64,000 nucleotides of DNA from Mesorhizobium sp. M1B.F.Ca.ET.045.04.1.1 (lineage in GTDB: Bacteria > Pseudomonadota > Alphaproteobacteria > Rhizobiales > Rhizobiaceae), in assembly GCF_003952465.1 (NCBI RefSeq), contig NZ_CP034448.1:4441001-4505000 (forward strand). Direction: 5' to 3'. The position numbers were made by a program, and so were the translations under genes. Below, piece after piece: positions 42,665-53,300 of the stretch; the stretch's first letter is position 1, and every line of letters starts with the position of its first letter. Under the pieces are notes generated by a model that searched no databases, had not been told where the DNA came from, and saw nothing but the letters and a program-made list of their open reading frames with translations.

Positions 42665-44389
42665 ATGGACGCCAGGGTGATCTCCAAGGCCAAGCTGCCC
42701 AGCCGCTACGTGACCGTTGGTCCGGCGCGCGCGCCGCACCGCTCGTACCTCTACGCCATGGGACTGTCGGCGGCCGAGATCGCGCAGCCGTTGGTCGGCG
42801 TCGCCAGCTGCTGGAACGAGGCCGCGCCCTGCAACATTTCGCTGATGCGCCAGGCGCAGGTGGTGAAGAAGGGCGTCGCGGCCGCCAACGGCACGCCGCG
42901 CGAATTCTGCACCATCACGGTCACCGACGGCATCGCCATGGGCCACCAGGGCATGAAGTCGTCGCTGGTGTCGCGCGAGGTGATCGCCGATTCGGTCGAG
43001 CTCACCATGCGCGGCCATTGCTACGACGCGCTGGTCGGGCTTGCCGGCTGCGACAAGTCGCTGCCCGGCATGATGATGGCGATGGTCCGCCTCAACGTGC
43101 CGTCGATCTTCATCTATGGCGGCTCGATCCTGCCCGGCAGCTATCGCGGCAGGCAGATCACCGTGCAGGACGTGTTCGAGGCTGTCGGCCAGCATTCGGT
43201 CGGCACGATAGGTGATGACGAACTGCTCGAGATCGAGCAGGCGGCCTGTCCGTCGGCGGGTTCCTGCGGCGCCCAGTTCACCGCAAACACCATGGCGACC
43301 GTCGCCGAGGCGATCGGCCTGGCCTTGCCCTATTCCTGCGGCGCGCCGGCGCCGTACGAAATGCGCGACCGCTTCAATTTCGCCTCCGGCGAAAAGGTCA
43401 TGGAGCTGATCGCCAAGAACATCCGGCCGCGCGACATCGTCACCCGCAAAGCGCTGGAGAATGCGGCAACTGTCGTGTCCGCCACCGGCGGTTCGACCAA
43501 CGCGGCGCTGCATCTGCCGGCGATCGCGCATGAGGCCGGCATAAAGTTCGACCTGTTCGATGTCGCGGCGATCTTCGAGAAGACGCCTTACATCGCCGAC
43601 CTCAAGCCCGGCGGCAAATATGTCGCCAAGGACATGTTCGAGGCCGGCGGCATTCCGCTCTTGATGAAAACGCTGCTCGACCACGGCTATCTGCACGGCG
43701 ATTGCCTCACCGTCACCGGCCGCACTTTGGCCGAAAATATGCAGCACGTTGCCTGGAATGACAGCCAGGATGTTGTGCGTCCCGCCAATCGGCCAATCAC
43801 CAAGACGGGCGGCGTTGTGGGCTTGAAGGGCAACCTTGCCCCCGAAGGCGCGATCGTGAAGGTCGCCGGCATGTCGGAGCTGAAATTCTCAGGCCCGGCG
43901 CGCTGCTTCGATTCGGAAGAGGAGTGCTTCGAAGCGGTCACGCTGCGCAATTACCAGGAAGGCGAGGTCCTTGTCATCCGCTACGAGGGGCCGCGCGGCG
44001 GTCCGGGCATGCGCGAAATGCTGTCGACGACGGCGGCGCTTTACGGCCAGGGCATGGGCGGCAAGGTGGCGCTGATCACGGACGGACGCTTTTCCGGTGC
44101 TACACGTGGCTTCTGCATCGGCCATGTCGGGCCGGAGGCGGCGGTCGGCGGGCCGATCGGGCTCATCAAGGATGGCGACGTGATCTCGATCGACGCCGTG
44201 AAAGGCACGATCGAGGTGGCGCTGTCGGATGCCGAGCTCGCAGCGCGGGCGAAGAAATGGAAAGCGCGCGAGACCGATTATCAGTCCGGCGCAATCTGGA
44301 AATATGCGCAGACCGTAGGGTCGGCCCGCGACGGCGCGGTCACCCATCCGGGCGGTGCGAAAGAAACACACTGCTATGCGGACATTTGA
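42665..44389 (+). CDS. ilvD: dihydroxy-acid dehydratase
   Basis: The 574-residue product has the IlvD iron-sulfur and metal motifs: VASCWNEAAPC (Cys of the cluster), AGCDKSLPGMMMA, and CPSAGSCGAQFTANTM, plus a C-terminal GRFSGATRGFCIGHVGPEA substrate-binding block. It dehydrates dihydroxy-acids in valine, leucine and isoleucine synthesis. ATG 42665 is consistent with the conserved N-terminus. It overlaps exoR, whose start lies inside its last codons. Confidence 0.93.
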   Translation: MDARVISKAKLPSRYVTVGPARAPHRSYLYAMGLSAAEIAQPLVGVASCWNEAAPCNISLMRQAQVVKKGVAAANGTPREFCTITVTDGIAMGHQGMKSSLVSREVIADSVELTMRGHCYDALVGLAGCDKSLPGMMMAMVRLNVPSIFIYGGSILPGSYRGRQITVQDVFEAVGQHSVGTIGDDELLEIEQAACPSAGSCGAQFTANTMATVAEAIGLALPYSCGAPAPYEMRDRFNFASGEKVMELIAKNIRPRDIVTRKALENAATVVSATGGSTNAALHLPAIAHEAGIKFDLFDVAAIFEKTPYIADLKPGGKYVAKDMFEAGGIPLLMKTLLDHGYLHGDCLTVTGRTLAENMQHVAWNDSQDVVRPANRPITKTGGVVGLKGNLAPEGAIVKVAGMSELKFSGPARCFDSEEECFEAVTLRNYQEGEVLVIRYEGPRGGPGMREMLSTTAALYGQGMGGKVALITDGRFSGATRGFCIGHVGPEAAVGGPIGLIKDGDVISIDAVKGTIEVALSDAELAARAKKWKARETDYQSGAIWKYAQTVGSARDGAVTHPGGAKETHCYADI

Positions 44390-45203
44390 GGTGTTGAGGT
44401 CATCTGTCTTTTCGGCACTGGTCGCGGTTGCGACCTTGGTAGCCGTCGGGCAGGCCATGGCCTTCGACGACAAGGTGTTCGACGACAAGACCGGAGTGAA
44501 GCCGCAGTCGAGCCCGTGGGCGGTGTTCCAGTTCGGTTTTTCCGCCTACAAAAACGGCCATAAGGACCAGGCGGTCGAGGCCTATAAATACGCCGCTGAG
44601 AACGGCCAGATCGGCGCCACCTGGAAGCTTGCGCGCATGTATGCCCAAGGCGACGGCGTGGCGCGCGACGACTACGCGGCCTTCAAGTTCTTCTCGGAGA
44701 TCGTCGACCAGGACGTCGAGCCCGGCTCGCCGGAGGAAAGTTACGTCTCCGACGCGCTCGTCGCCCTCGGCGACTATCTGCGCAAAGGCATCCCGGGCAG
44801 TCCGGTCGAGGAAAACGAGGTCGCGGCGCAGGAATATTACATGCGCGCCGCCGCCAACTACCGCAATCCGAACGCCCAGTTCGAGATCGGCCAGATGTTC
44901 CTCAAGGGCGAGGGCGGCGTGAAGGCCAGCGTCAAGCAGGCCGGGCGCTGGCTGCAACTGGCAGCCGAAAAAGGCCATGCCGGCGCCCAGGCGACGCTCG
45001 GCAATCTGCTCTTCCAGAGCGGCAAGATCGTGCGCGGCCTGGCGATGATGACGGCCGCACTCGAGCGTGCTCCGCCCGCCGATCAGCCCTGGATCCGCAG
45101 CATGCAGGAAGAGGCCTTCGCCGCCGCCGGCGAGGCCGACCGCCGCACGGCGATTTCGCTCGCCGACGACATTCTGACCAAGGGCAACAACGGCGACCAG
45201 TAA
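44373..45203 (+). CDS. exoR: ExoR, periplasmic regulator of exopolysaccharide and motility
   Basis: ATG 44373 starts inside the ilvD end. The 276-residue product has a signal peptide ending near QAMA-FDDKV, then Sel1-like repeats (FQFGFSAYKNGHKDQAVEAY, KYAAENGQIGATWKLARMYA, GHAGAQATLGNLLFQSGKIV). The arrangement and wording match S. meliloti ExoR, a periplasmic inhibitor of the ExoS-ChvI two-component system that controls succinoglycan, flagella and symbiosis. The close overlap with ilvD means the two are probably cotranscribed. Confidence 0.85.
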   Translation, partial: AMRTFEVLRSSVFSALVAVATLVAVGQAMAFDDKVFDDKTGVKPQSSPWAVFQFGFSAYKNGHKDQAVEAYKYAAENGQIGATWKLARMYAQGDGVARDDYAAFKFFSEIVDQDVEPGSPEESYVSDALVALGDYLRKGIPGSPVEENEVAAQEYYMRAAANYRNPNAQFEIGQMFLKGEGGVKASVKQAGRWLQLAAEKGHAGAQATLGNLLFQSGKIVRGLAMMTAALERAPPADQPWIRSMQEEAFAAAGEADRRTAISLADDILTKGNNGDQ

Positions 45204-45213
45204 GCGGCGGCTT

Positions 45214-45498
45214 TCAGTTGTCGGTAGGCTCCGTCGGCACCGTGCTCGGCGTCGAGGTCGGGTGCAATTTCGGCGCCTGGTTCTCGCCAGGGCAGTCGTC
45301 CTTCACCTTCGTCCAGGAGGTGTTGTTGAGAACCATGTCGCAGCGCGCGAGGTGACTTTCGCCGGCAACAGTCAGGCAGGCCGTCTCACCGACCTTGAAG
45401 GATTTGCCGTTGGCAAGGCATGCCTGGGCGAGCGTCGGCGCCGGCGCGGCGAACGCCAGCGCAAAGCCGATCGGGCAAAGAACAAATCGGATCGTCAT
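45214..45498 (-). CDS. small secreted protein with a cysteine pattern
   Basis: The 94-residue product has a signal peptide (IGFALAFAAPAPTLAQA) and a short mature part with CLANGKSFKVGETACLTVAG, then LARCDMVLNNTSWTKVKDDC, giving four Cys that could form two disulfides. A Thr/Pro-rich tail follows. It is probably periplasmic; no function is known. It is convergent with exoR (11 bases apart). Confidence 0.6.
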   Translation of the reverse strand: MTIRFVLCPIGFALAFAAPAPTLAQACLANGKSFKVGETACLTVAGESHLARCDMVLNNTSWTKVKDDCPGENQAPKLHPTSTPSTVPTEPTDN

Positions 45499-45578
45499 TG
45501 AACCCCCGCAACAACCCGCATCAAACGCGCGATTTGTGGCGATATCAGGGTTCTGCGAGAGTTAGCTGAATAGCTTCT

Positions 45579-46373
45579 TCAGGTCGGCCGCAGGTCGAGA
45601 TCGATCGCCACCGGCACATGATCGGAGGGTTTTTCCCAGGCGCGCACATGCTTTTCGACCGAGGCCGAGGAAAAGCGGTTGGCGGCTTCGGGCGACAGCA
45701 AAAGATGGTCGATGCGGATGCCGTTGTTCTTCTGCCAGGCGCCGGCCTGATAGTCCCAGAAAGTATAGACGTCGGAGGAGTCAGTGACGGCGCGCACGGC
45801 CTCGGTGAAGCCGAGATTCTTCAGGCGGCGGAAGGCTTGCCTCGTCTGCGGCTGGAACAGCGCGTCGCCGAGCCAGTTCTCGGGGAACCTGGCGTCGGCG
45901 TGCTCCGGAATGACATTGTAGTCGCCGGCCAGCACCAGCGCTTCCTCGAGCCTGAGCCGCTCCTCAGCCCAGCGCTCGAGCCTCGCCATCCATGACAGCT
46001 TGTAGGAAAACTTCCTCTCGTCATCGATCGGATTGCCGTTCGGCAAATAGAGCGAAGCGACGCGCAAGGCGCCCTTGTCGGTCGAGAATACGCCTTCGAT
46101 GAAGCGCGCGTGGTCGTCGGCATCGTCGCCGGGCAAGCCGCGATTGACCTCGTCGAAGGGGAGCTTCGATAGGATGGCGACGCCGTTGAAGCTTTTCTGG
46201 CCGTTGGTCTCGACATTATAGCCAAGCGCCTCGATCTCAGCGCGCGGAAACTGATCGTCGAGGGTCTTGATCTCCTGCAGGCAGACGATGTCCGGCGCGC
46301 TCTCGGTCAGCCAGTGGGTGAGGTTGCCGATGCGGGCGCGAACGCCGTTGATGTTCCAGGTGACGATCTTCAT
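45579..46373 (-). CDS. xthA: exodeoxyribonuclease III
   Basis: ATG 46373 (MKIVTWNINGVRARIGNL) is preferred over a start nine codons upstream. The 264-residue enzyme has VCLQEIKT with the catalytic Glu, the LAGDYNVIPEHAD motif with Asp and Asn, and the final SDHVPVAIDLDL with the catalytic His. XthA is an AP endonuclease and 3'-5' exonuclease for base-excision repair. It is in a short minus-strand series with the VOC and erpA genes. Confidence 0.93.
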   Translation of the reverse strand: MKIVTWNINGVRARIGNLTHWLTESAPDIVCLQEIKTLDDQFPRAEIEALGYNVETNGQKSFNGVAILSKLPFDEVNRGLPGDDADDHARFIEGVFSTDKGALRVASLYLPNGNPIDDERKFSYKLSWMARLERWAEERLRLEEALVLAGDYNVIPEHADARFPENWLGDALFQPQTRQAFRRLKNLGFTEAVRAVTDSSDVYTFWDYQAGAWQKNNGIRIDHLLLSPEAANRFSSASVEKHVRAWEKPSDHVPVAIDLDLRPT

Positions 46374-46380
46374 GGGGACC

Positions 46381-46773
46381 TCAATCTCGTTCCGGCGCAA
46401 GGCGCTCGACGAGGCCGATCGTATTGCCTGCGGGGTCCTTTAGAAAGGCCATCCATTCGCTTTCCCCCGCCGGACCGAACCTACCCTCGGTGTCACGATG
46501 GACGAGCGCGGGCTGCGCGGTGAAAGGAACACCGGCGGCCTTCGCCTCGGCATGGAAAGCCTCGAGACCGGCAATGTCGAGATAGACGGTGCCGGGCGGC
46601 ACGCCGTCGGCAAAGAACAGCCGCACGGCCCCTGCCATGATGAAGGCGATGCCCGGCGGGTCGTAGCGCGCATGCACGCTCATGCCGAGCACGTCTTGCC
46701 AGAAGGCCAGCGTCGTATCGAGATCGCGCCCGGCCGACAGCGCGACCTGGCGGACGGCGCCGATCGGAGGCAT
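46381..46773 (-). CDS. VOC-family (glyoxalase-like) protein
   Basis: The 130-residue product has the beta-alpha-beta-beta-beta VOC layout: VRQVALSAGRDLDTTLAFWQ, then GIAFIMAGAVRLFF and a C-terminal SEWMAFLKDPAGNTIGLVE. Members of this fold bind a metal and act on glyoxalase, dioxygenase or resistance substrates; which applies here is not evident. The gene ends 7 bases before xthA and starts 6 bases after erpA ends. Confidence 0.75.
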   Translation of the reverse strand: MPPIGAVRQVALSAGRDLDTTLAFWQDVLGMSVHARYDPPGIAFIMAGAVRLFFADGVPPGTVYLDIAGLEAFHAEAKAAGVPFTAQPALVHRDTEGRFGPAGESEWMAFLKDPAGNTIGLVERLAPERD

Positions 46774-46779
46774 CGGAGG

Positions 46780-47127
46780 TCAGATGGAGAAACTGGTACC
46801 GCAGCCGCAGGAGGCGACGGCGTTCGGGTTCCTGATCTGGAAGGACTGACCCATTAGGTCATCGACGAAGTCGATCACCGAGCCGCCCATATAGACCAGC
46901 GAGAGGTCGTCGATCAGGATCGTCGCGCCATCCTTCTCGATGGCGACGTCGTCGTCGTTGCGACCATCGACGAGATCGAACTTGTAGGAAAAGCCGGAGC
47001 AGCCGCCGCCTTCGACGGAAACGCGCAGCGCGGTCTTGCCGGGCTCGCCGGACAGGATCCTGGCGATCCGCTTCGCGGCGGCGTCGGTCATCTCGACCTT
47101 CATGGCAGTCTTGGCATCCGCGCCCAT
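46780..47127 (-). CDS. erpA: ErpA/IscA-type iron-sulfur cluster insertion protein
   Basis: ATG 47127 is chosen because AAGGTG lies just upstream; GTG 47136 and ATG 47103 are also in frame. The 115-residue A-type carrier has EGGGCSGFSYKFDLVDGRND and the C-terminal NAVASCGCGTSFSI, giving the three conserved Cys that hold a [2Fe-2S] or [4Fe-4S] cluster. It hands clusters to apoproteins. Confidence 0.88.
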   Translation of the reverse strand: MGADAKTAMKVEMTDAAAKRIARILSGEPGKTALRVSVEGGGCSGFSYKFDLVDGRNDDDVAIEKDGATILIDDLSLVYMGGSVIDFVDDLMGQSFQIRNPNAVASCGCGTSFSI

Positions 47128-47217
47128 CGGCGTCACCTTGCTTTCGGTTTCCTATGATAGGTATGAAGCGGGCGCGGGCAAGTCAACCGGTGGGTGACAC
47201 AGTCAACTGGTGGGTGA

Positions 47218-48435
47218 ATGGGCAAGGATGCTCTCGACGATATCGGATTCGGCTACCGGCCGCGCGCCGTCTATGCCAGCGATCCGGCGCGTTCGCGCGG
47301 CCGCCTGTTCGATGAGCCGGAAAGCCCGACCCGCACGCCGTTCCAGCGGGACCGCGACCGCATCATTCATTCCACCGCCTTTCGCCGGCTGAAGCACAAG
47401 ACGCAGGTGTTCGTCGCGCATGAGGGCGACCACTATCGCACCAGGCTGACGCATTCGATCGAGGTGGCGCAGATCGCCCGGGCCCTGGCGCGGGCGCTGC
47501 GCGGCGACGAGGACCTCGCCGAGGCGGTGGCATTGGTGCATGATTTCGGCCACACGCCTTTCGGCCATACCGGCGAGGAGGCGCTGAACGAGAAGATGTC
47601 CGGTTGGGGCGGTTTCGACCACAATGCGCAGTCGCTACGCGTGGTGACGCGGCTCGAGCGGCGCTATGCGGAGTTCGACGGGCTGAACCTCACCTGGGAA
47701 ACGCTGGAAGGACTGGTCAAGCACAACGGTCCGCTCACCGACGCGAGTGGGAGGGGGCTGAAGGGCCCGGTGCCGCAGGCGATCCGCGATTATTCCGAAC
47801 TGCACGACCTCGAACTCGACCGCTTCGCCGGCATCGAGGCGCAGTGCGCCGCGATCGCCGACGACATCGCCTACAACACCCATGACATCGACGACGGCCT
47901 GCGCGCCGGCTTCCTGACGCTGGAAATGCTGGAGGATGTCGGCCTGCCGGGTTCGATCCTCGAGGCAGTGCGCGCCCGCTATCCGGGGCTCGACGGCGTG
48001 CGCACCGGCCATGAGCTGATGCGTCGGCAGATCACTTTGATGGTGGAGGATGTCATCGCGTCCACCGCCGCCAACATCGAGCGCCTCAAGCCGGATAGCG
48101 CCGACGCGGTGCGCGCGGCGGGCGAGACGATGGTGACCTTCTCAGCCGATATGGCCGCGGCCGAAAAGGAACTGAAGGCCTTCCTCTACAAGCATCTCTA
48201 CCGGCATGCCGAAGTGATGCGCGTGCGGGCGGACGCCGAACAGATCGTCCGCGATCTGTTCGGCGTCTATTTCGCCGACCCGCGCGCCATGCCGGACGGC
48301 TGGCGCGAAGGGCTCGACAGAGCGGAAGACCGCATCAAGGCGCGCAGCGTCGCCGATTTCCTGGCCGGCATGACCGATACCTATGCGCTCAAGGAGCATA
48401 GGCGTCTGTTTGACCATACGCCGGATTTAAGCTAG
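47218..48435 (+). CDS. dgt: deoxyguanosinetriphosphate triphosphohydrolase-like protein
   Basis: The 405-residue HD-domain enzyme has RDRIIHSTAFRRLKHKTQVF, then the metal-binding TRLTHSIEV and ALVHDFGHTPFGHTGEEAL motifs. It removes triphosphate from dNTPs, probably limiting nucleotide pools; this type of Dgt is usual in Rhizobiales. It is divergent from erpA (90 bases between) and precedes argS. Confidence 0.9.
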   Translation: MGKDALDDIGFGYRPRAVYASDPARSRGRLFDEPESPTRTPFQRDRDRIIHSTAFRRLKHKTQVFVAHEGDHYRTRLTHSIEVAQIARALARALRGDEDLAEAVALVHDFGHTPFGHTGEEALNEKMSGWGGFDHNAQSLRVVTRLERRYAEFDGLNLTWETLEGLVKHNGPLTDASGRGLKGPVPQAIRDYSELHDLELDRFAGIEAQCAAIADDIAYNTHDIDDGLRAGFLTLEMLEDVGLPGSILEAVRARYPGLDGVRTGHELMRRQITLMVEDVIASTAANIERLKPDSADAVRAAGETMVTFSADMAAAEKELKAFLYKHLYRHAEVMRVRADAEQIVRDLFGVYFADPRAMPDGWREGLDRAEDRIKARSVADFLAGMTDTYALKEHRRLFDHTPDLS

Positions 48436-48497
48436 GGCGAGCCTCGATCTTGCCGGCCAAGAAAACCCGGTCGCCTCTTAAAGCCCAGAGCACACAG

Positions 48498-50255
48498 ATG
48501 AATATCTTCGCCGATTTCAACGCGCGGATCGTAAAAGCTGTCGAAGCCCTTGATCTGAAAGACAAGGACGGCGGAGCGTTGGATCTGTCGCGTATCGCGG
48601 TCGAGCCGCCGCGCGACGCCAGCCATGGCGATCTTGCCACCAATGCGGCGATGGTGCTGGCCAAGCCCACCGGCCAGAACCCGCGCGCTCTCGCCGAGAA
48701 GCTGACCGAAGCGCTGCGCGCCGATGCCGACATCGCGTCTGCCGATGTCGCCGGGCCGGGTTTCGTCAATCTGAGACTCAAGGACGGGTTCTGGCAGGCG
48801 CATCTCGCGGTGCTGCTCGGCGAGGGCCGCAACTATGGCCGCTCGAAGATCGGCGGCGGCCGCAAGGCCAATGTCGAATATGTCTCGGCCAACCCGACCG
48901 GCCCGATGCATGTCGGCCATTGCCGCGGCGCCGTCGTCGGCGACACGCTCGCCAATTTGATGGCCTTCGCCGGCTACGACGTGACCAAGGAATATGTCAT
49001 CAACGACGCCGGCTCGCAGATCGACGTGCTCGGCCGCTCGGCCATGCTGCGCTACCGCGAAGCGCTCGGCGAAGACATCGGCGAGATCCCGCCAGGCCTC
49101 TATCCGGGCGACTATCTGGTCCCGGTAGGCCAGGCGCTGGCCGAGCAGTTCGGCCTCGGCCTGCTGGAGATGCCGGGAGACGAAGCGCTGGCGATCGTCA
49201 AGGACCGCACGGTCGATGCGATGATGGCGATGATCCGCGAGGACCTGGCGCTGCTCAACGTGCATCACGACGTGTTCTTTTCCGAGCGCACGCTGCATGC
49301 CGACAATGCCAAGAAGATCCGGGCCGCGATCGCCGACCTGACGCTCAAAGGCCATATCTACAAGGGCAAGCTGCCGCCGCCGAAGGGCGAGAAGCCGGAC
49401 GATTGGGAGGACCGCGAGCAGACGCTGTTCCGCTCGACCGCCGTCGGCGACGATATGGACCGGGCGCTGGTCAAGTCCGACGGCTCGTTCACCTATTTCG
49501 CCGCCGACGTCGCCTATCTCAAGGACAAGGTCGAGCGCGGCTTCGTCGATCTGATCTATGTACTCGGCGCCGACCATGGCGGCTACGTCAAGCGGCTCGA
49601 GGCGCTGGCGCGCGCGGTCGCCGGCGACACGGTCAAGCTCACGGTCCTGCTCTGCCAACTGGTCAAGCTGTTCCGCGATGGCGAGCCGGTCCGGATGTCT
49701 AAGCGGTCGGGCGATTTCGTCACGCTGCGCGACGTGGTGGAGGAGGTCGGCCGCGACCCGATCCGCTTCATGATGCTCTACCGCAAGAACGACGCGCCGC
49801 TCGATTTCGACTTCGCCAAGGTCACCGAGCAGTCCAAGGACAATCCGGTGTTTTACGTGCAGTACGCCTCGGCGCGCTGCCACTCGGTCTTCCGGCAGGC
49901 GAGCGAGCAATTGGGCGAGGCGAATTTCGATCGTAACCGGCTCGTGGCCTCGGTTGCGTCGCTGACCGATGAGGGCGAGATCGGCCTGGTCCGGAAGCTG
50001 GCTGAATATCCACGGCTGATTGAATCCGCGGCACTTGCGCTGGAGCCGCACCGGCTGGCATTCTACCTCTACGATCTGGCGTCGAGCTTCCACGCACACT
50101 GGAATCGGGGCACCGACAACCCAGACTTACGTTTTGTTAAGGTTAACGACCCACAATTGACGTATGCCAGACTAGGGCTGGTGCAGGCTGTTTCGGATGT
50201 TTTGACCTCCGGCCTGACGCTGATAGGAGCTGATGCGCCTACCGAAATGCGTTAG
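48498..50255 (+). CDS. argS: arginine--tRNA ligase
   Basis: ATG 48498 (MNIFADFNARIVKAVEAL) is preferred; the 16 upstream codons read as an unlikely extension. The 585-residue class I enzyme has NPTGPMHVGHCRGAVVGD (HIGH-type) and the MSKRSGDFVTLRDVVEEVG region (KMSKS-type), plus the C-terminal anticodon-binding helices. It charges tRNA-Arg. It follows dgt by about 60 bases, and the SPOR-protein gene follows it by 100 bases. Confidence 0.95.
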   Translation: MNIFADFNARIVKAVEALDLKDKDGGALDLSRIAVEPPRDASHGDLATNAAMVLAKPTGQNPRALAEKLTEALRADADIASADVAGPGFVNLRLKDGFWQAHLAVLLGEGRNYGRSKIGGGRKANVEYVSANPTGPMHVGHCRGAVVGDTLANLMAFAGYDVTKEYVINDAGSQIDVLGRSAMLRYREALGEDIGEIPPGLYPGDYLVPVGQALAEQFGLGLLEMPGDEALAIVKDRTVDAMMAMIREDLALLNVHHDVFFSERTLHADNAKKIRAAIADLTLKGHIYKGKLPPPKGEKPDDWEDREQTLFRSTAVGDDMDRALVKSDGSFTYFAADVAYLKDKVERGFVDLIYVLGADHGGYVKRLEALARAVAGDTVKLTVLLCQLVKLFRDGEPVRMSKRSGDFVTLRDVVEEVGRDPIRFMMLYRKNDAPLDFDFAKVTEQSKDNPVFYVQYASARCHSVFRQASEQLGEANFDRNRLVASVASLTDEGEIGLVRKLAEYPRLIESAALALEPHRLAFYLYDLASSFHAHWNRGTDNPDLRFVKVNDPQLTYARLGLVQAVSDVLTSGLTLIGADAPTEMR

Positions 50256-50358
50256 GTTTGACTAAAAAACCTGTCACCTTTTGCCCACATTGCGCTGGTA
50301 AGGGCCAACCCTGCGCGACGTCCATGGCGTCCGACTGTGTGCGAGTTCGGGAACAATA

Positions 50359-53300
50359 ATGGCAGACAGAACCCAGCTGAAAGTAGCCGCAAACAACCAC
50401 ATCGCCGAAGACGATCCGTTCGCGGAACTGACCCGCATCATGGGTTTCGATCCGCGCCAGCCGGTCAGGCCGCAGACGCCAGCGGCCGCAAAGGCTGCCC
50501 CCGCAAACCAGGCTGCGGAAGAGGGCGATTTCGACATCGACCTCGAAAAGGAGCTGATGGGCGAATTCGACGTTGCCGAGGAAAGCGCGCCGGTCGTGCA
50601 GCAGACAGCTCGGCACGAGCCGGCCTACGGAGCCGCCAATGCCGCTCTCACCGACGACGAGCTTGCCGCTTCCTTTGAGCAGGATTTCGTCTTTGACGAC
50701 GCTGTCGATCACGCCCATTTTGCCACGCCTCGTGCGCCGGAGCCGGCCGCCGACGATGATTTCGACAAGGCGGTCGCGGGCTCCTTGGAGGTCTCGCCGC
50801 TGGAGGACGAAGTCTCGCCTCTGGAGGACGAGGTCTCGCCTCTAGAGGACGACCTTTCCGTCGACCAGGAAATGGCGGCATCGCTGGATGAGGGCTTCCG
50901 GGTCGACCATCACGAGCCCGATGCGGGCCGTGGCGCCGTCGCCGCCGCCGAGCCTGCCGCTGTCGAGCCCGCCGTTGTCGAGCCTGCGGCCGAGGCGGCA
51001 TTCGATGCCGATTTCGACAGCGCCGTTCAGATGTCGCTCGAGGACGAGCTGGCGTTCGATGACCGCGAGACCGGGCAGTCCGAGGCCGCTGACGTTCAGC
51101 CGGTCGAGGCTCACCCCGCTGCCGACCAGCCGATCGCCGACGGAGATTTCGACGGCGAGTTCGATCAGGTCCAGTTCGATCAGGCCCCATTTGACCAGGC
51201 GATGGCCGATGTCGACATGGATCTCGATCAGCCGATCCTGGAACAGGAACTGGTCGATGCCGAGCAGCCGGTGGCTGTCGAGGCGCCTGTTGAGGCAGCG
51301 CATTTCGCCGCTGATCCCGAGCCCGCCATCGATCCCGAGCTTGTTGCCGATCGCGAGCCTGCCGCGGATCAGGTCTTCGAAGACGATTTCGAGCTCAGCT
51401 TCCGTGACGCCCTTGCCGAGGAGCCGGAAGCTGCCGCCGCGGAGCCTGAACCCGTTGCTGACCACCGGGCTGCAACCGATCACGTGTTTGGAGACGATTT
51501 CGAACGCAGCTTCGGTGACGCCCTTGCCGAGGAGCCGGAAGCTGCCGCCGCGGAGCCTGAATCCGTCGCTGACCACCGGGCCGCAACCGATCAGGTCTTC
51601 GAAGACGATTTCGAACTCAACTTCGGTGACGCTCTTGCCGAGGAGCCGGTAGTTCCTGCTGTCGAGCCCGTGGCTGCGGCTGAGCCATCATTCGCGGAGC
51701 CTGCTCCGGCCGTATCGGCACCGGTTCCGCCGATTGCGGCAGTCGAGCCAGCCAAGCCGACTGCGACCTCTGCCGAGCGGAGCCTGGAAGACGAGCTCAA
51801 CGCGCTGCTCGGCGCTATGACCGCACGGCCCATCCCGGCCGCGCCGGCTCCGGTCGCCCCCACTCCGGTCGCCCCCACTCCGGTCGCCAAGGAACCCGCT
51901 CCGGCGCCGCAGCCGGCCGGCTACACCGGCCAGCACGCTGCCGTGGCAGCCGATGATCTCGATTGGGATCTCGATGAGCACGAGCTTGCGCGGAGCGAGG
52001 AGACCGATCAGCCTGCCGATGCCGATCTCGATGCGCTGCTCGCCGGCGAACTCGACCGGCAGGGCTTCGAAGACACGGCGGCTGAACAGAATGCCGAGCC
52101 GAGCATCGATTTCGATGACGAGGCTTTCGATGCAGCTTTTGCCAAGGGCATCGAGCAGGACGCGTCGGTCGCCGAACCGGCCCGGTCGTGGAGCCGCGTG
52201 ACCCCGGTCGCCGCACCTGCGCAGGCCTCGTTCGCGTCGCAGCCGCCGACGGCCTCAGCGCCGCAAATGGCGGCTCCCGCCTATCGTGACGCGCCGGTGA
52301 AGGACTATTCCGCCTACGCCAAGCCGACGTTGCAGATGGCGGCGCCTGCCTATGGTGACGAGCCGGCGAAGGACTATTCCACCTACGCCAAGCCAGCCTC
52401 GGCGCCGCAGCCTCGCCATCAGGAGGAAATGCCCGATGTCGAGACGGTCGACGTGCCGGAGCGCGTCGTGACGCTGGCCGACGATCTCGATATTCCGGAG
52501 CTCAGCTTCGAGGAGGATCAGCCGGCAGCGCCCGTCTATGACGATCTCGATGCCGAGTTTGCAGGCTTGCTTAGCGAGATGAACGCGACCGAGATCGCTC
52601 AGGCGCCCGTGCAGAGCCGGGGCTATGAGGACGATTCCTACAATGCCGGGTTCAAGACCGGCTATGATCGTCGCGAGCTTCGCGCGGAGACGCCCACCGC
52701 TCCGGCGGCCGCCTCCTATGCCGCGGCCGCGAGCGAATTCGATGCCGACGATTTGCCCGGCAGCCGCCCGGTTTCGCAAGCCGAGGGCTTTGCAGTCGAC
52801 GAGCTCGACTACGATCCCGAGCTCGACGAGGCGATGACCGTGCCGGGCCTTGCCGAGCGCGAAGCCGCAAAGCCGCGCAGCCGCGGCTTCATGGTTGCCG
52901 CGCTCGTCGGCGCCGCGGTGATCGCCGGCGGGCTCGGCGCTCTTGCCTTCTCCTTCGGCGGCAAGGGCGGCAGCGAAGCGCCCGTAATCGTCAAGGCCGA
53001 CAATTCGCCGATCAAGGTCAAGCCGGAAAATCCGGGCGGAGCCGTTGTGCCGAACCAGGACAACAAGGTCTATGACGCGGTGGCGAAGGGTGGGGCGGCC
53101 AAGCCCACTGAGCCTGTGCAGCAGAAACTGGTGACCAACACCGAGGAGCCGATCGACGTGGCGTCGAAGGAACCGCCGCAGAGCCGGATCGTCGACCTCT
53201 CGCCTGACGATACCGACGCAGCGCCCGGTACTGACGCAGTTGGCAATCCGAACGCCGCCGCGCCGAAAGCAGAAGCAGCAGCGCCGACTGCAGACGCCTC

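Noticed and set aside
48432..50099. 555-codon open frame on the minus strand
   Set aside because: It is the antisense of argS, whose motifs are complete on the plus strand.
50800..52400. repeat arrays that could be taken for CRISPR
   Set aside because: The repeats are in frame within one protein-coding gene and have no uniform spacers.
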